NCBI RefSeq assembly: GCF_002931235.1
Contig: NZ_PSTT01000028.1
Location: forward strand, 1 to 36,087
Reading direction: 5' to 3'
DNA length: 36,087 nucleotides
DNA from: Subtercola sp. Z020
GTDB lineage: Bacteria; Actinomycetota; Actinomycetes; Actinomycetales; Microbacteriaceae
Part shown: piece after piece, positions 22,178 to 29,874 of the stretch
Numbering within the stretch: position 1 is the stretch's first letter
Layout: each line of letters opens with the position of its first letter
Translations under genes and position numbers: made by a program
Notes under the pieces: generated by a model
Told to the model about the DNA's origin: nothing
Seen by the model: only the letters and a program-made list of their open reading frames with translations
Databases searched by the model: none

Positions 22178-23718
22178 GAAACTATCTCCCGGATCGCATA
22201 CCGCTTGACCGCCGAATATTCCTCGGTGTTTTGCGCCACCAACTCTGCGTCCTTGCCATCCATATACCGCGACAAATAGATGCCCCGTGCAGCTGCAGAT
22301 ACTGGCCCAATGGGGATGCCTTCCCAATTTTGTTCAGTCGCGAACGCCGATGAAGCCGACAATACTATTGAAACGTTTGGCAACACCATAAGTTGGGGGC
22401 AAACGGTGCGTATCAGAAACTTGAGATCTCCCTTTCCTAGCTCGTCTACCGAGGACGCCGAGAGGACAAAATGACTCGGACCGTCATTGAGCTTCGATAC
22501 GAGGGCACCAAGTAACTCTGTTCGTTGGGTCAGCTCCGTCTCGTTCTCGAACCCGGGTCTTATCGCTATACCAGCCTCTTGGGCCCACGAACATAAGATG
22601 TCAGCGGCTGTCGGGCGAGAAGTCGAGTCGAGTCTCCAATGCCGTACGACCTCATGGCCGTCCACGGTCGACCGTCGGAGAATTGCCTCTAATAGGTCCT
22701 CCCGACCGTGTGCGTCTCTGGAATTAGGTCCAAAGGGCCCGAGGATTTGAATGGCGCCCCCTACGTTCACCGTCTTCTGGACCGTGGCTAGAACTTCCTT
22801 GTGGTTGATGAGTGCGGCAACGGCGTTTTCGTTTTCGACCACCGCAATTACCTCAGGGGTGATGAGGTCGTTCGTCGAGCCGATCGAGCGCTGAACAACC
22901 CGTACCCGCCTTGAGATCCTGAAATCTCCTCTGAAGCCCTGTCTGATCTCTCGCTCAACCATTCCAATTTGGATCTGAAGCTTGACGACTATCCACTGTT
23001 GCAGTGAAGCGGCCAGGAGAGAGTTCATGTTCCGGGGTTTTGCAGTCTCGATCACGATTTCAACATCACCGTCAGCAAGCAGTTCGAAAGCGACTGCGGA
23101 GACAAATTGGTGCTTGAGCCAATGCGCAGCCGACAGAGGGGGAAGATTTACGTCCCCAATAGGTGCGATGGCACGTTCGTTATGGAGGTCTAGTTCGTCT
23201 GCAAGCAGGAGGAGGGCAGACAACAGTGGCAACCGAACTCGATGGTCGCGAATTGTCTGTTCCGCATCCATATCGTCCACCACTACCCGATAGAACTCTG
23301 TGCCGTGCGAATGCGCTAGTCGACCGATTGCATCCGCCAGGATCGGGTCGTTCAGCCCGGTCTGAAACGTCCGGTCGTCGATCAGTTGTCGCGACCGCTC
23401 AGGGTGAGCACGTCGGACCGCGTTCGCCTTGGCGGGGCTATCAACCACGTGTGGACTCTGCATTCCGATGTCATGAACCCAAGCTGCTGCTGCGAGCAAG
23501 AATCGTTCGATGACATTCAACTCCATGCCTGCGGGTAGAACCTTCGCGTGGGCCAGTTTTTCGCAATAGCGGGCGACTCTGCGCGAGTGCTCAGCGGTGT
23601 GATCGGTGAACCACCACATTTGAGAGTTCGACCACCACTTGTTCGTTTGGCGCTCGATCTCATCTAGCGCGTAGGCGAGGTCTTCGAAACCGGATTGCGT
23701 CAGTTCATCTCTGATCAT
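22174..23718 (-). CDS. HD-domain protein with degenerate STAND-like NTPase module
   Basis: 514 residues. The N-terminal HD phosphohydrolase-like domain has all metal ligands: H44 in DHTAEHSRRV, H82-D83 in AAWVHDIGMQ, H136/H138 in LAHSHGTEF, and D174 in LLLADELDLHNER; it resembles the HD fold seen in Cas3-like and conflict-system (HD-CE) proteins. Residues 320-500 look like a STAND/NB-ARC NTPase that lost its key residues: a strand-loop-helix AIQILGPFGPNSRDAHGRED lacks the GK[ST], HFVLSASSVDEL lacks the Walker B acids, and NVSIVLSASS resembles the sensor strand. The ATG at 23718 is preferred over an upstream extension. Lower GC than neighbours. The next gene overlaps by 4 bases. Confidence 0.75.
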   Translation of the reverse strand: MIRDELTQSGFEDLAYALDEIERQTNKWWSNSQMWWFTDHTAEHSRRVARYCEKLAHAKVLPAGMELNVIERFLLAAAAWVHDIGMQSPHVVDSPAKANAVRRAHPERSRQLIDDRTFQTGLNDPILADAIGRLAHSHGTEFYRVVVDDMDAEQTIRDHRVRLPLLSALLLLADELDLHNERAIAPIGDVNLPPLSAAHWLKHQFVSAVAFELLADGDVEIVIETAKPRNMNSLLAASLQQWIVVKLQIQIGMVEREIRQGFRGDFRISRRVRVVQRSIGSTNDLITPEVIAVVENENAVAALINHKEVLATVQKTVNVGGAIQILGPFGPNSRDAHGREDLLEAILRRSTVDGHEVVRHWRLDSTSRPTAADILCSWAQEAGIAIRPGFENETELTQRTELLGALVSKLNDGPSHFVLSASSVDELGKGDLKFLIRTVCPQLMVLPNVSIVLSASSAFATEQNWEGIPIGPVSAAARGIYLSRYMDGKDAELVAQNTEEYSAVKRYAIREIVS

Positions 23719-23849
23719 GCTGGCCCCCTGATGGTTGTTCTCAAGGATCACGTCTTTGGATCCAGTCGTTCGCGGCCTCTGTGCGACCAAAAGTGTCTAT
23801 CACTCACTCATCGACAGCTTATTAGAGCGGATGGGATCAGAAGCGCTGT

Positions 23850-24275
23850 TACGCGTGGCCGTGGAAGACCAAGAAGAACAAGGCCGCCTTCGACATCGAG
23901 ATCGACGGCATCCGCCTGCGCTGGAACAGCACCCAGACCGACTGGATCGCCTCACCCAACGCCCTCGAAGAGGTCGGCTCGATCCACACCGTGCAGGGCT
24001 ACGACCTCAACTGCGCCGGAGTCATCATCGGCCCCGACCTCGGCTACGACCCCGACCGCGGCACCCTCATCGTCAACAGCGACTCCTACTTCGACACCAA
24101 AGGCAAGGAGAACAACCCCCGCCTCGGCAAGACCTACGCCGACGACAACCTCCTCCGCTTCATCAGCAACATCTACGCCGTACTCCTCACCCGCGGCATC
24201 AAGGGCACCTACGTCTACGTCAGCGACCCAGCGCTGCGCGCGCACCTGGCGCGGTACATCCCGGCCACTGTGTGA
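23850..24275 (+). pseudogene. DUF2075 C-terminal fragment (paralogous copy)
   Basis: This stretch aligns with 20133-20557, offset 3,717 to 3,718 bases, at roughly 95% identity. It encodes YAWPWKTKKN to ALRAHLARYIPATV and has the intact natural ending that the upstream copy lost by a one-base deletion. It lacks the nuclease, Walker A and Walker B parts and any start. The left boundary is abrupt, in sequence belonging to the HD gene's upstream region. Confidence 0.85.
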
Positions 24276-24316
24276 GTGCCGGCGGCTGCGTCTCGCCGGA
24301 GTCGCGCTGATTCTCA

Positions 24317-24356
24317 GGCTCTGGATGCTCGGGGCCGGCGCAACGCGTTCGACCTA
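24317..24356. repeat. Block-boundary hairpin, copy 2, with AACGCGTTCGACCTA
   Basis: GGCTC-10-GGGCC with loop TGGATGCTCG, then AACGCGTTCGACCTA (24342-24356), whose last three bases are the stop codon of the SHOCT gene. The same arrangement recurs at 25609-25648 for the HEPN gene. Confidence 0.65.
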
Positions 24357-24590
24357 CATTTGACCCAGAATCTCGAGGCGTTTGGCCTCGAACTCCTCCT
24401 CGCTCACCAGACCCTGATCCCGAAGCCGCGTGAGCTGCTCGATCCGCCTTGCAGGATCATCGGGCAGCGCACCACGGTGCCCGGCGCTTCTCCGTCGAAC
24501 CGAAAGGACGACAATCATGACGATAGCGATCACGACGACCACAACCGCCAGCAGAATCAACTCGTGGTACCCCTGAAGATTGCCCAGCAT
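24354..24590 (-). CDS. SHOCT-domain membrane protein (block B)
   Basis: 78 residues. One membrane helix (LILLAVVVVVIAIVMIVVLS), a basic linker (VRRRSAGHRG) and a C-terminal SHOCT motif (RIEQLTRLRDQGLVSEEEFE). Paralogue of 16169-16405 and closer to the SHOCT consensus (RDQGLVSEEEFE against RDQWLISEEEFE). A TTG at 24599 could add three residues, but the ATG at 24590 aligns with the other copy. It follows the 106-residue gene on this strand in the same operon. Confidence 0.75.
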   Translation of the reverse strand: MLGNLQGYHELILLAVVVVVIAIVMIVVLSVRRRSAGHRGALPDDPARRIEQLTRLRDQGLVSEEEFEAKRLEILGQM

Positions 24591-24595
24591 TGCGA

Positions 24596-24916
24596 TCAAC
24601 TCTCAAACGATTCGCGGGAGTCCCAGATCGCCCGATTCGGATCCCACCCACTCACCCGCAGCCAGATGATCGTGTCATTGACGGGCGCTGAAGCGTACAA
24701 CGTGCACTCCTCATACTCGTCGGAATGATCGTCGACCCACGCCTGCGCTTTCCGCACATCTCGCACACCGGTCAGCTGCCATTCGAGATAGCGGTAGGCG
24801 CTCATCTCGCGCTGGCTGACCGATGATGCCGGCGGTCGAGTCCAGAAGCGCGCGCGGTAGTCCGGCAGTGGCCGGATGTCGACGTAGGGCCCCGTGTCCT
24901 TCAGTTCGACTTTCAT
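24596..24916 (-). CDS. Hypothetical 106-residue protein (block B)
   Basis: Not recognised. Nearly identical to 16411-16734; differences include Arg to Lys in DVRKAQAW and Asp-Glu to Asn-Asp in SAPVNDTI. Soluble, Trp-rich, no signal peptide. AAGGAG lies 7 bases before the ATG. The strong conservation between the two copies suggests either recent duplication of this part, gene conversion, or selection. It lies between the secreted protein and the SHOCT protein in an operon read on the minus strand. Confidence 0.68.
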   Translation of the reverse strand: MKVELKDTGPYVDIRPLPDYRARFWTRPPASSVSQREMSAYRYLEWQLTGVRDVRKAQAWVDDHSDEYEECTLYASAPVNDTIIWLRVSGWDPNRAIWDSRESFES

Positions 24917-24952
24917 CGCCGCTCCTTCATTCCTCGGCCGCCGTCTGATTTG

Positions 24953-25444
24953 CTAGTGCAGTCGTCTTGCGGTCACAGTCACGGTATCCGCCTGGGTACT
25001 CTCGTCGTCACGCACGCCAGCAACCAAGCAATTGATATCTCGTAGAACGCTTGCGGCGTCCGTCCCCGTCACACTCGGGCTGAAACCGGCAGGGAAGGTC
25101 GCCGAGATGTGGCCGACTCCCTGATACTTTCCATCCACACATCCAACGGCCGCATTTGCGCTCAGGTAGTTCTGGCCGCCGTTCTGAGATCGACCCGTCG
25201 CCGTCGTCGCGCCGTTCTTCTGAAGGGAGACGTAGACGTCCAGGCCCGCGACCGGGGCAGAGCAGAGAACGTCGGCAGTCACGTTGACTGTCCCGAAGAC
25301 TTCACCCGAGTTGTACGGGTAGTTGACCTTTACCGAGTAGGTGATGACTTCGCCCCCAGGGCCATCTGCCGCCTCGGCTGGCACCGCGACCCCGCCGATA
25401 ACTATCGTCGCCGTGATTATCAATGCTGTAGCGAACCTCAGCAT
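24953..25444 (-). CDS. Secreted hypothetical protein (block B)
   Basis: 163 residues. Signal peptide MLRFATALIITATIVIGGVA ending near AEAA. The mature part is beta-rich, with VITYSVKVNYPYNSGEVFGT, VNVTADVLCSAPVAGLDVYV and CVDGKYQGVGHISATFPAGF; three Cys could form disulfides. No family is recognised. GGAGAAGGAATC precedes the ATG. A truncated, stop-containing copy lies at 16775-16970. It is first in an operon with the 106-residue and SHOCT genes, so the three may act at the cell surface. Confidence 0.7.
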   Translation of the reverse strand: MLRFATALIITATIVIGGVAVPAEAADGPGGEVITYSVKVNYPYNSGEVFGTVNVTADVLCSAPVAGLDVYVSLQKNGATTATGRSQNGGQNYLSANAAVGCVDGKYQGVGHISATFPAGFSPSVTGTDAASVLRDINCLVAGVRDDESTQADTVTVTARRLH

Positions 25445-25608
25445 GATTCCTTCTCCAGACTCCTCCTATTCGAGAATCTCTCGGTATAAGGCCTACCCCT
25501 CCTCCACACCTTGAGCAAGAGGTCGCACCATCTTGAACGCAGTTGTCGCGATCATGCCCAGTCGGCTACCGGGTTGATTTCTGAACTCTCCCGGAATGGG
25601 TTGCTGCT

Positions 25609-25648
25609 GGCTCAGGATGATCGGAGCCAGGGAAACGCGTTCGACCTA
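25609..25648. repeat. Block-boundary hairpin, copy 3, with AACGCGTTCGACCTA
   Basis: GGCTC-10-GAGCC with loop AGGATGATCG, then AACGCGTTCGACCTA (25634-25648), whose last three bases are the stop codon of the HEPN gene. The 201-base gap 25445-25645 shows no gene otherwise. Confidence 0.65.
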
Positions 25649-26002
25649 GGTTTCATCCAATTCTGCCGTGGCGTCCGCGAATGTGATGCTGAGCGCGTCG
25701 CGCCATTCGGGGAGATCTCTGACGAGGGTGGTCCAGGTCAATTCGCGGTCGATCTCGTCGTACTGATGGATGAGCCAGTTGCGGTTGGCAACCGCGTCAG
25801 CCCAGTCGACGCGTTCTGGGGCGACAAAACCCAGTCGAGAAAATCGGTTGGCGGCCTCGCCGATCTTCATCATTACTGAGTCGCCGGCCTCTTGTCGTAG
25901 CCCGTCACGGTTGTAGGTATCCTGGCCGTCGCGAGCGATCTCATCGGCTCGTTCGAGCCACCCTTGTATGTGCAGGAGTTCTTTAGCGATCTTCCGGTCC
26001 AT
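25646..26002 (-). CDS. HEPN toxin (HepT/DUF86 family)
   Basis: 118 residues, all-helical. The RX4HXY ribonuclease motif is intact: R74, H79 and Y81 in NRNWLIHQYDEID. HepT toxins cleave RNA (reported for tRNA) and are silenced when the MntA partner adds AMP groups to the motif Tyr. The start overlaps the stop of the nucleotidyltransferase gene (TGATG), so both are made together. Antitoxin before toxin is the usual order. Normal length for the family. Confidence 0.85.
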   Translation of the reverse strand: MDRKIAKELLHIQGWLERADEIARDGQDTYNRDGLRQEAGDSVMMKIGEAANRFSRLGFVAPERVDWADAVANRNWLIHQYDEIDRELTWTTLVRDLPEWRDALSITFADATAELDET

Positions 26003-26475
26003 CAGAGGAGCACTGCCTCTCGCCGAATGTCGTCGTCGAGCTTCGGCTTGAGGCCGCCATACGTGACGAGGTCGACGTCGCGACCCACAAGCTGCCTAAA
26101 GAGATCTCGCAAAGATAGAAGGTCCCTGATCGAAGTGCCTGGGGGCGCTTCGATCAACAAGTCGATGTCTGAATCGACCCGCGATTGGTGGCGCGCCACA
26201 GACCCGAAGACTGCGAGCTTTTTGAACCCTCGCCGCTCCGCGACGTAGTTCAGAATTGGAGCTGCGGCTTCAATGATCAGCTCTGGATCGCTGGTGCTCA
26301 GATCCCTGATGGTCTTGAGCTGCTGGCTGACGGCAGACTGGCTGATCCCTAGCGACTCAGCAACTTCGCGCTGACTCTTACCGTCAGCAATCATGGCTCT
26401 CAGTGCAAGCGCACGCCGAAGTCGGGCGACCTGCTCGTCATGTCGAGCTTTCGTGTACTCGTTCGCCAGATCCAT
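26002..26475 (-). CDS. MntA-like antitoxin nucleotidyltransferase with N-terminal helix-turn-helix
   Basis: 157 residues. Residues 30-56 form a helix-turn-helix (SQREVAESLGISQSAVSQQL). Residues 75-157 are a minimal nucleotidyltransferase: GSVAR with G91-S92 and DSDIDLLIEAPPG with D103 and D105. It would both AMPylate the HEPN toxin and bind its own operator. Fusion to a DNA-binding domain lets one protein do both tasks; most MntA proteins lack it. TAAGGT (26482-26487) lies 6 bases before the ATG, inside an ATAAGG-TTG-CCTTAT palindrome. The relative at 17320-17652 has lost the DNA-binding part. Confidence 0.85.
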   Translation of the reverse strand: MDLANEYTKARHDEQVARLRRALALRAMIADGKSQREVAESLGISQSAVSQQLKTIRDLSTSDPELIIEAAAPILNYVAERRGFKKLAVFGSVARHQSRVDSDIDLLIEAPPGTSIRDLLSLRDLFRQLVGRDVDLVTYGGLKPKLDDDIRREAVLL

Positions 26476-26488
26476 AAGGCAACCTTAT
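26474..26488 (-). promoter_or_regulatory. Autoregulatory palindrome over promoter and start codon of the HTH-MNT gene
   Basis: ATAAGG-TTG-CCTTAT is a perfect inverted repeat covering the -10 box TAAGGT, the presumed transcription start and the first bases of the ATG. A repressor here would block transcription fully. The likely ligand is the encoded HTH-MNT protein. Confidence 0.65.
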
Positions 26489-26510
26489 CGCCTCATTGCC
26501 GGTCTCTCTA

Positions 26511-26774
26511 GCGACATGGTGATGACCGCCTTCGAGGCGGGGGAAAGGGATGAGCACTTCGACCTCCTGCTCGACGACGAATCGCACCGCCTCAACCAGC
26601 ACGCCAACCAGGCGTCTGCTGTCTAGAACACGAAGTTTCGGACCATCATGGAGAAGCTCTTCGGTCACGACGGCACGTCGAAAACCCAGCTCGACTGGAT
26701 CCGTGCGAAGAGCACCCCCCAGATCCTGATTCTGGATGCGGCCCGGAGCCTTCGCCCCGCCGGCCTCCCGACAC
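26511..26774 (+). pseudogene. DUF2075 central fragment (third copy)
   Basis: Aligns with 19603-19866 of the intact gene. It encodes DMVMTAFEAGERDEHFDLLL through SHRLNQHANQASAV, then a TAG at 26624-26626, and continues in frame as TIMEKLFGHDGTSKTQLDWI. It covers the Walker B region only (with Val lost: LLDDES for LLVDES). It has no start, nuclease or C-terminus. It sits 35 bases beyond the start of the HTH-MNT gene, as the full gene lies beyond the MNT gene in block A. Confidence 0.85.
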
Positions 26775-26795
26775 GTTAACGCATCTTGTGTCTCA

Positions 26796-27788
26796 TTAGG
26801 TGAACGAGCCGAGCCAGCGATATTCGTCGCCGAAGAACTCGTACCGTCTGATGAACATTTCGCTGTCAGGTTCATTGCCTATGGCCGGGAGTCGCAGAGA
26901 AGGAAAAGTTCCCAAAATGAAGTGGCGTACGGCGGGGTCGAACTGTGCTTCTGACACCACATCCGGTCGGAAGGTGACGGTCAGGTCGAATGGGTCCACC
27001 CCTATGATGTGGCGGTCAAACGCAAGGTGATGATTGGCGCACAGTGCGACTCCGTTTACGATGCGGTCGACAGAACCTGGGGCAGAGGCGGGGTATATAT
27101 GTGCTCCCTGAACGAGTGAAAACGCCAAGCCACACATCGCGCATGCACGACCGTACGCGTCCAGCACTCGTCCGCTGAACCGAGCGTCGCGAACTAACAC
27201 AGAGACCGCACGCCTCACCCGCTCACTGGTGGGGCTGAACTCGGCAGTTTCGAGGAGTCCAGTGGCTCGAATCGACTTTTGAATGAGACCTTCGTCTAAT
27301 GCGGAACCGAAAAGAGACGCCGTGAGCGACAGGGGAAGGAGTTCTGGACGGAAATATTGGATAACCTCGGCACTGTGGGAAGTTTGCGTCGACCAACCGG
27401 CATAACTTGCTTCGAGCAACTTCTCGAGGGATAGGAAGACAGACCAACGCGTTACTCGTCCTTCACGTCGAGCTGCCTCGGCCATTGCAATGACTGGACT
27501 TGCGAGGGATTCGATTTCGTCGTCTTCCCAAAGACCGAGCAGAATGGATGCGCGGCCTGGTTCGCTCTCAAGAGGGGCTGCCGTTGCAGGGTTCTGGAAC
27601 CGACGTTCGACGGAGTCCCTGCTCCGATGGCTGAGGCCAATCCGGCCGGAAAAAATATTGACTTCTGTGCTTGAGCCTGCCGCGAGAAGAGTACCGGCAG
27701 AGGGCCAACCGGTTCCTAGTCTGGTTATTTCGAGGGATCCGTTGCTGAGATCGACTATGCGCCTGACAAGGTCAGTCCGGTCGGTCAT
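26796..27788 (-). CDS. HNH endonuclease of a type II restriction-modification system
   Basis: 330 residues. The C-terminal HNH domain, at about 205-262, has CAMCGL (C216, C219), QGAHIYPAS with the catalytic His, and NGVALCANHHLAFDRH. The N-terminal 200 residues give no recognisable domain and probably read the DNA target. It lies 72 bases downstream of the methyltransferase on the same strand, so the pair forms one restriction-modification unit. The target site cannot be read from sequence. GC is lower than the chromosome (many AT-ending codons), suggesting transfer. No clear ribosome site is visible before the ATG. Confidence 0.82.
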   Translation of the reverse strand: MTDRTDLVRRIVDLSNGSLEITRLGTGWPSAGTLLAAGSSTEVNIFSGRIGLSHRSRDSVERRFQNPATAAPLESEPGRASILLGLWEDDEIESLASPVIAMAEAARREGRVTRWSVFLSLEKLLEASYAGWSTQTSHSAEVIQYFRPELLPLSLTASLFGSALDEGLIQKSIRATGLLETAEFSPTSERVRRAVSVLVRDARFSGRVLDAYGRACAMCGLAFSLVQGAHIYPASAPGSVDRIVNGVALCANHHLAFDRHIIGVDPFDLTVTFRPDVVSEAQFDPAVRHFILGTFPSLRLPAIGNEPDSEMFIRRYEFFGDEYRWLGSFT

Positions 27789-27860
27789 AAATCGCGCCGA
27801 TTCGATGATCGTTCCCAGGCCAAATCTTGTGTCACTAGCTAAGCCCTCTGGCCATGATGG

Positions 27861-29021
27861 TCAACCTAATGCAATGCTGCGTGATTTGGATACTTGGTCG
27901 ATATAGCCAAGCTGCGTCATCAGCGCTCTAACAACAGCCTTTCCGAGTTCCACTGGAACTGCATTTCCTAATTGCCTCTGTACATCGGCGCGATTCCCGG
28001 CGATCTTGAAGTCATCCGGAAACGACATCAGACGTAGCATCTCGTTGACACGCAGTCGCCGTGCCCTATCGGCTCCAGACGTCGTTTGAACGTTCTCCCA
28101 ATGGAATGGACCCACCCAGGGTCCTGGCTGTGCCTGCAAAGTCGATGACGCGCGATTCGGATCCAGTCGGAGGAGAAATGTCCAGTATCGACTTCTCCAT
28201 TCGAAAGCATTTTGCCCGTCATAACGGTCTGTGTGCCAGAGGTAGTTTTGGCCGGGCGGGATTTGAGCAGCGAGTTCTCCGTAACGCCCATCTACTACTT
28301 CGTCGTCTGACGCGATCGTGAGATGTGGCAAATTTTCGAAAGCCTGCGAAGTCGTAACGTGAGGAGTCTTGGTCACGTCGATCTTTCGGTCACGTTCACT
28401 CCACCCAGAATGGGTTGGTTCTGGAAACTGAAATCCCTCGCCATCGCGACGCCCGACCACGAAGACACGTCTGCGCAGTTGTGGAACTCCGTAGTCCGCC
28501 GCGAGAAGCACCTTCCATTGCGGGTTGTATCCGAGATCGGCCAGGCTCTTGAGTAACCTGTCAAATTGCGTCCTGTGTGTCTTGTAGGTGAGGCCTTGAA
28601 CGTTTTCCAGGATGAACGCTTCGGGCCTTGAGTCGCGAACTACCCGCACGTATTCGTCAAGAAGAGATGCATTCGGATCGAGGCTTTCACGCTTCTGCTC
28701 GAGCCAGAATCCAGATTTGCTAAACGGGGTGCATGGAGGACCACCAACTACCAGCACAGGCGACTCCGAACCTAAGCCCGCCTGCTCGAGGATTTCGGCT
28801 GTCGTGATCTCTCTGATATCTCCGGTGACCGTCTTTGTGCCTGGAAAGTTAGAAAGCAATGTCTTGAGAGCTTGCTCGTTATAGTCCGTGGCGGCCGTTA
28901 CACGTAGAAGCCCATTTCCATGGTCCCCTGATTGGAGGGGCTCGGCATCTGCTCGTTCAACCGCCAGGTCGAGTCCGCCAGCACCGGAGAAGAGGCTGAC
29001 TACTGGAAGCTGTTCGCTCAT
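27861..29021 (-). CDS. DNA (cytosine-5)-methyltransferase
   Basis: 386 residues. All major motifs are present: I SLFSGAGGLDLA (SAM binding), IV GGPPCTPFSKSG with catalytic Cys97, VI LENVQG, VIII near YGVPQLRRRVFVVGRR, and X RQLGNAVPVELGKAV. The target-recognition region, about 210-300, is of normal length. It protects the host site from the HNH nuclease downstream. A GTG one codon before the ATG at 29021 is possible; AAGGTGAG precedes both. Lower GC than the chromosome. Confidence 0.92.
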   Translation of the reverse strand: MSEQLPVVSLFSGAGGLDLAVERADAEPLQSGDHGNGLLRVTAATDYNEQALKTLLSNFPGTKTVTGDIREITTAEILEQAGLGSESPVLVVGGPPCTPFSKSGFWLEQKRESLDPNASLLDEYVRVVRDSRPEAFILENVQGLTYKTHRTQFDRLLKSLADLGYNPQWKVLLAADYGVPQLRRRVFVVGRRDGEGFQFPEPTHSGWSERDRKIDVTKTPHVTTSQAFENLPHLTIASDDEVVDGRYGELAAQIPPGQNYLWHTDRYDGQNAFEWRSRYWTFLLRLDPNRASSTLQAQPGPWVGPFHWENVQTTSGADRARRLRVNEMLRLMSFPDDFKIAGNRADVQRQLGNAVPVELGKAVVRALMTQLGYIDQVSKSRSIALG

Positions 29022-29066
29022 CACTCACCTTTATGAAAACATCTCCGACCGTGCGTTGCCGGCCGT

Positions 29067-29089
29067 CTGATTAGTATTGCCGCAATCAG
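29067..29089. promoter_or_regulatory. Inverted repeat upstream of the methyltransferase gene
   Basis: CTGATT (29067-29072) and AATCAG (29084-29089), 11 bases apart, lie 46 bases upstream of the methyltransferase start. It could be an operator for control of the restriction system, but no controller gene is seen. Confidence 0.35.
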
Positions 29090-29239
29090 TATGGGTGGGG
29101 CCACCGACACTCGTCAGGGAGGATGGAAGCCGTGGATCGCAGTCGAGTCGAAAGACAGTTCCTTCTTCGTCTCTGATCGCTGTAGGTGAACCCACGCCAA
29201 AGGTCCCGTCCGTCACGTTGCACTATCGATCAGGAACGT

Positions 29240-29806
29240 GGGCAATGCGCACAAAGTTGCATTCCAAATTGCTCGTGAACGACGCAGGGCGTCCATGTTG
29301 GAAGAGTCGACCGCGACTCTTGCTTCGATGCGAAATGCAAGGCGGGCGTCGCGAAGGTCTCCCTCTATTACATCTTCGGGGGCAATGATCAGCTGATCGA
29401 GACGTACCTCTTCAACCGTCACCAGGCGTGGATGGAGGTCGTGCAGCGGGGAATGGATGCGGCCGACGATCCGCGGGCGAAGATCCTGGCCGTGTTCGAC
29501 GAGCTCGGCACGCTGTTTGTCGCGCCCGGGTTTCGGGAGTGTGCGTTCGTGAATGCGGCTGCGGAGGCGTTGCCCGGGAGCCCGGAGGATCTGGCGGCGG
29601 GGAAGTTCCGGGGGTGGGTTCGCGAGCTGTTCTTCTCGCTGGCTGTTGCGGCGGGGGCTGTCTCACCTCGCGTACTCGCCGACCAGCTCGTGGTGTTGTA
29701 TGACGGGGCGAACACTACGGCGCAGATGGACCGGACGGCTGCGCCGGCGGGTGTTGCGAAGAAGATGGTGCGGATGGTGCTCGACTCGACATCGTTCGCT
29801 TCGTAG
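29240..29806 (+). pseudogene. TetR family regulator, decayed N-terminus
   Basis: The C-terminal part is intact: AGVAKVSLYYIFGGNDQLIE (end of the helix-turn-helix), then TYLFNRHQAWMEVVQRGMDA and FVAPGFRECAFVNAAAEALP, as in TetR-C-like regulators. The first helix (ARERRRASMLEESTATLAS) is readable only in another frame, and about six residues of the recognition region are missing near 29325-29345. It cannot bind DNA as a normal TetR. The high GC here returns to chromosomal style at about 29400. Confidence 0.7.
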
Positions 29807-29862
29807 GCCCGTCGCTGGGCACTCGGTTCCGAGGGAGCCTCAGGCAACATAGGTCGACGGAC

Positions 29863-29874
29863 TAGAATCGACTC
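29863..29874 (+). promoter_or_regulatory. -10 element of the AbiEii operon
   Basis: TAGAAT at 29863-29868 lies exactly 6 bases before the ATG at 29875, with no ribosome site between; leaderless type. Confidence 0.5.

Noticed and set aside
20133-24275. Transposon flanked by long direct repeats (20133-20557 and 23850-24275)
   Set aside because: The repeats are ends of paralogous DUF2075 genes with about 5% divergence, not identical target duplications. No transposase or integrase was found in between.
16132-25648. CRISPR array or integron with attC sites
   Set aside because: The hairpins are only three, kilobases apart, with no spacer periodicity, no Cas genes and no integrase. Kept as a boundary repeat instead.
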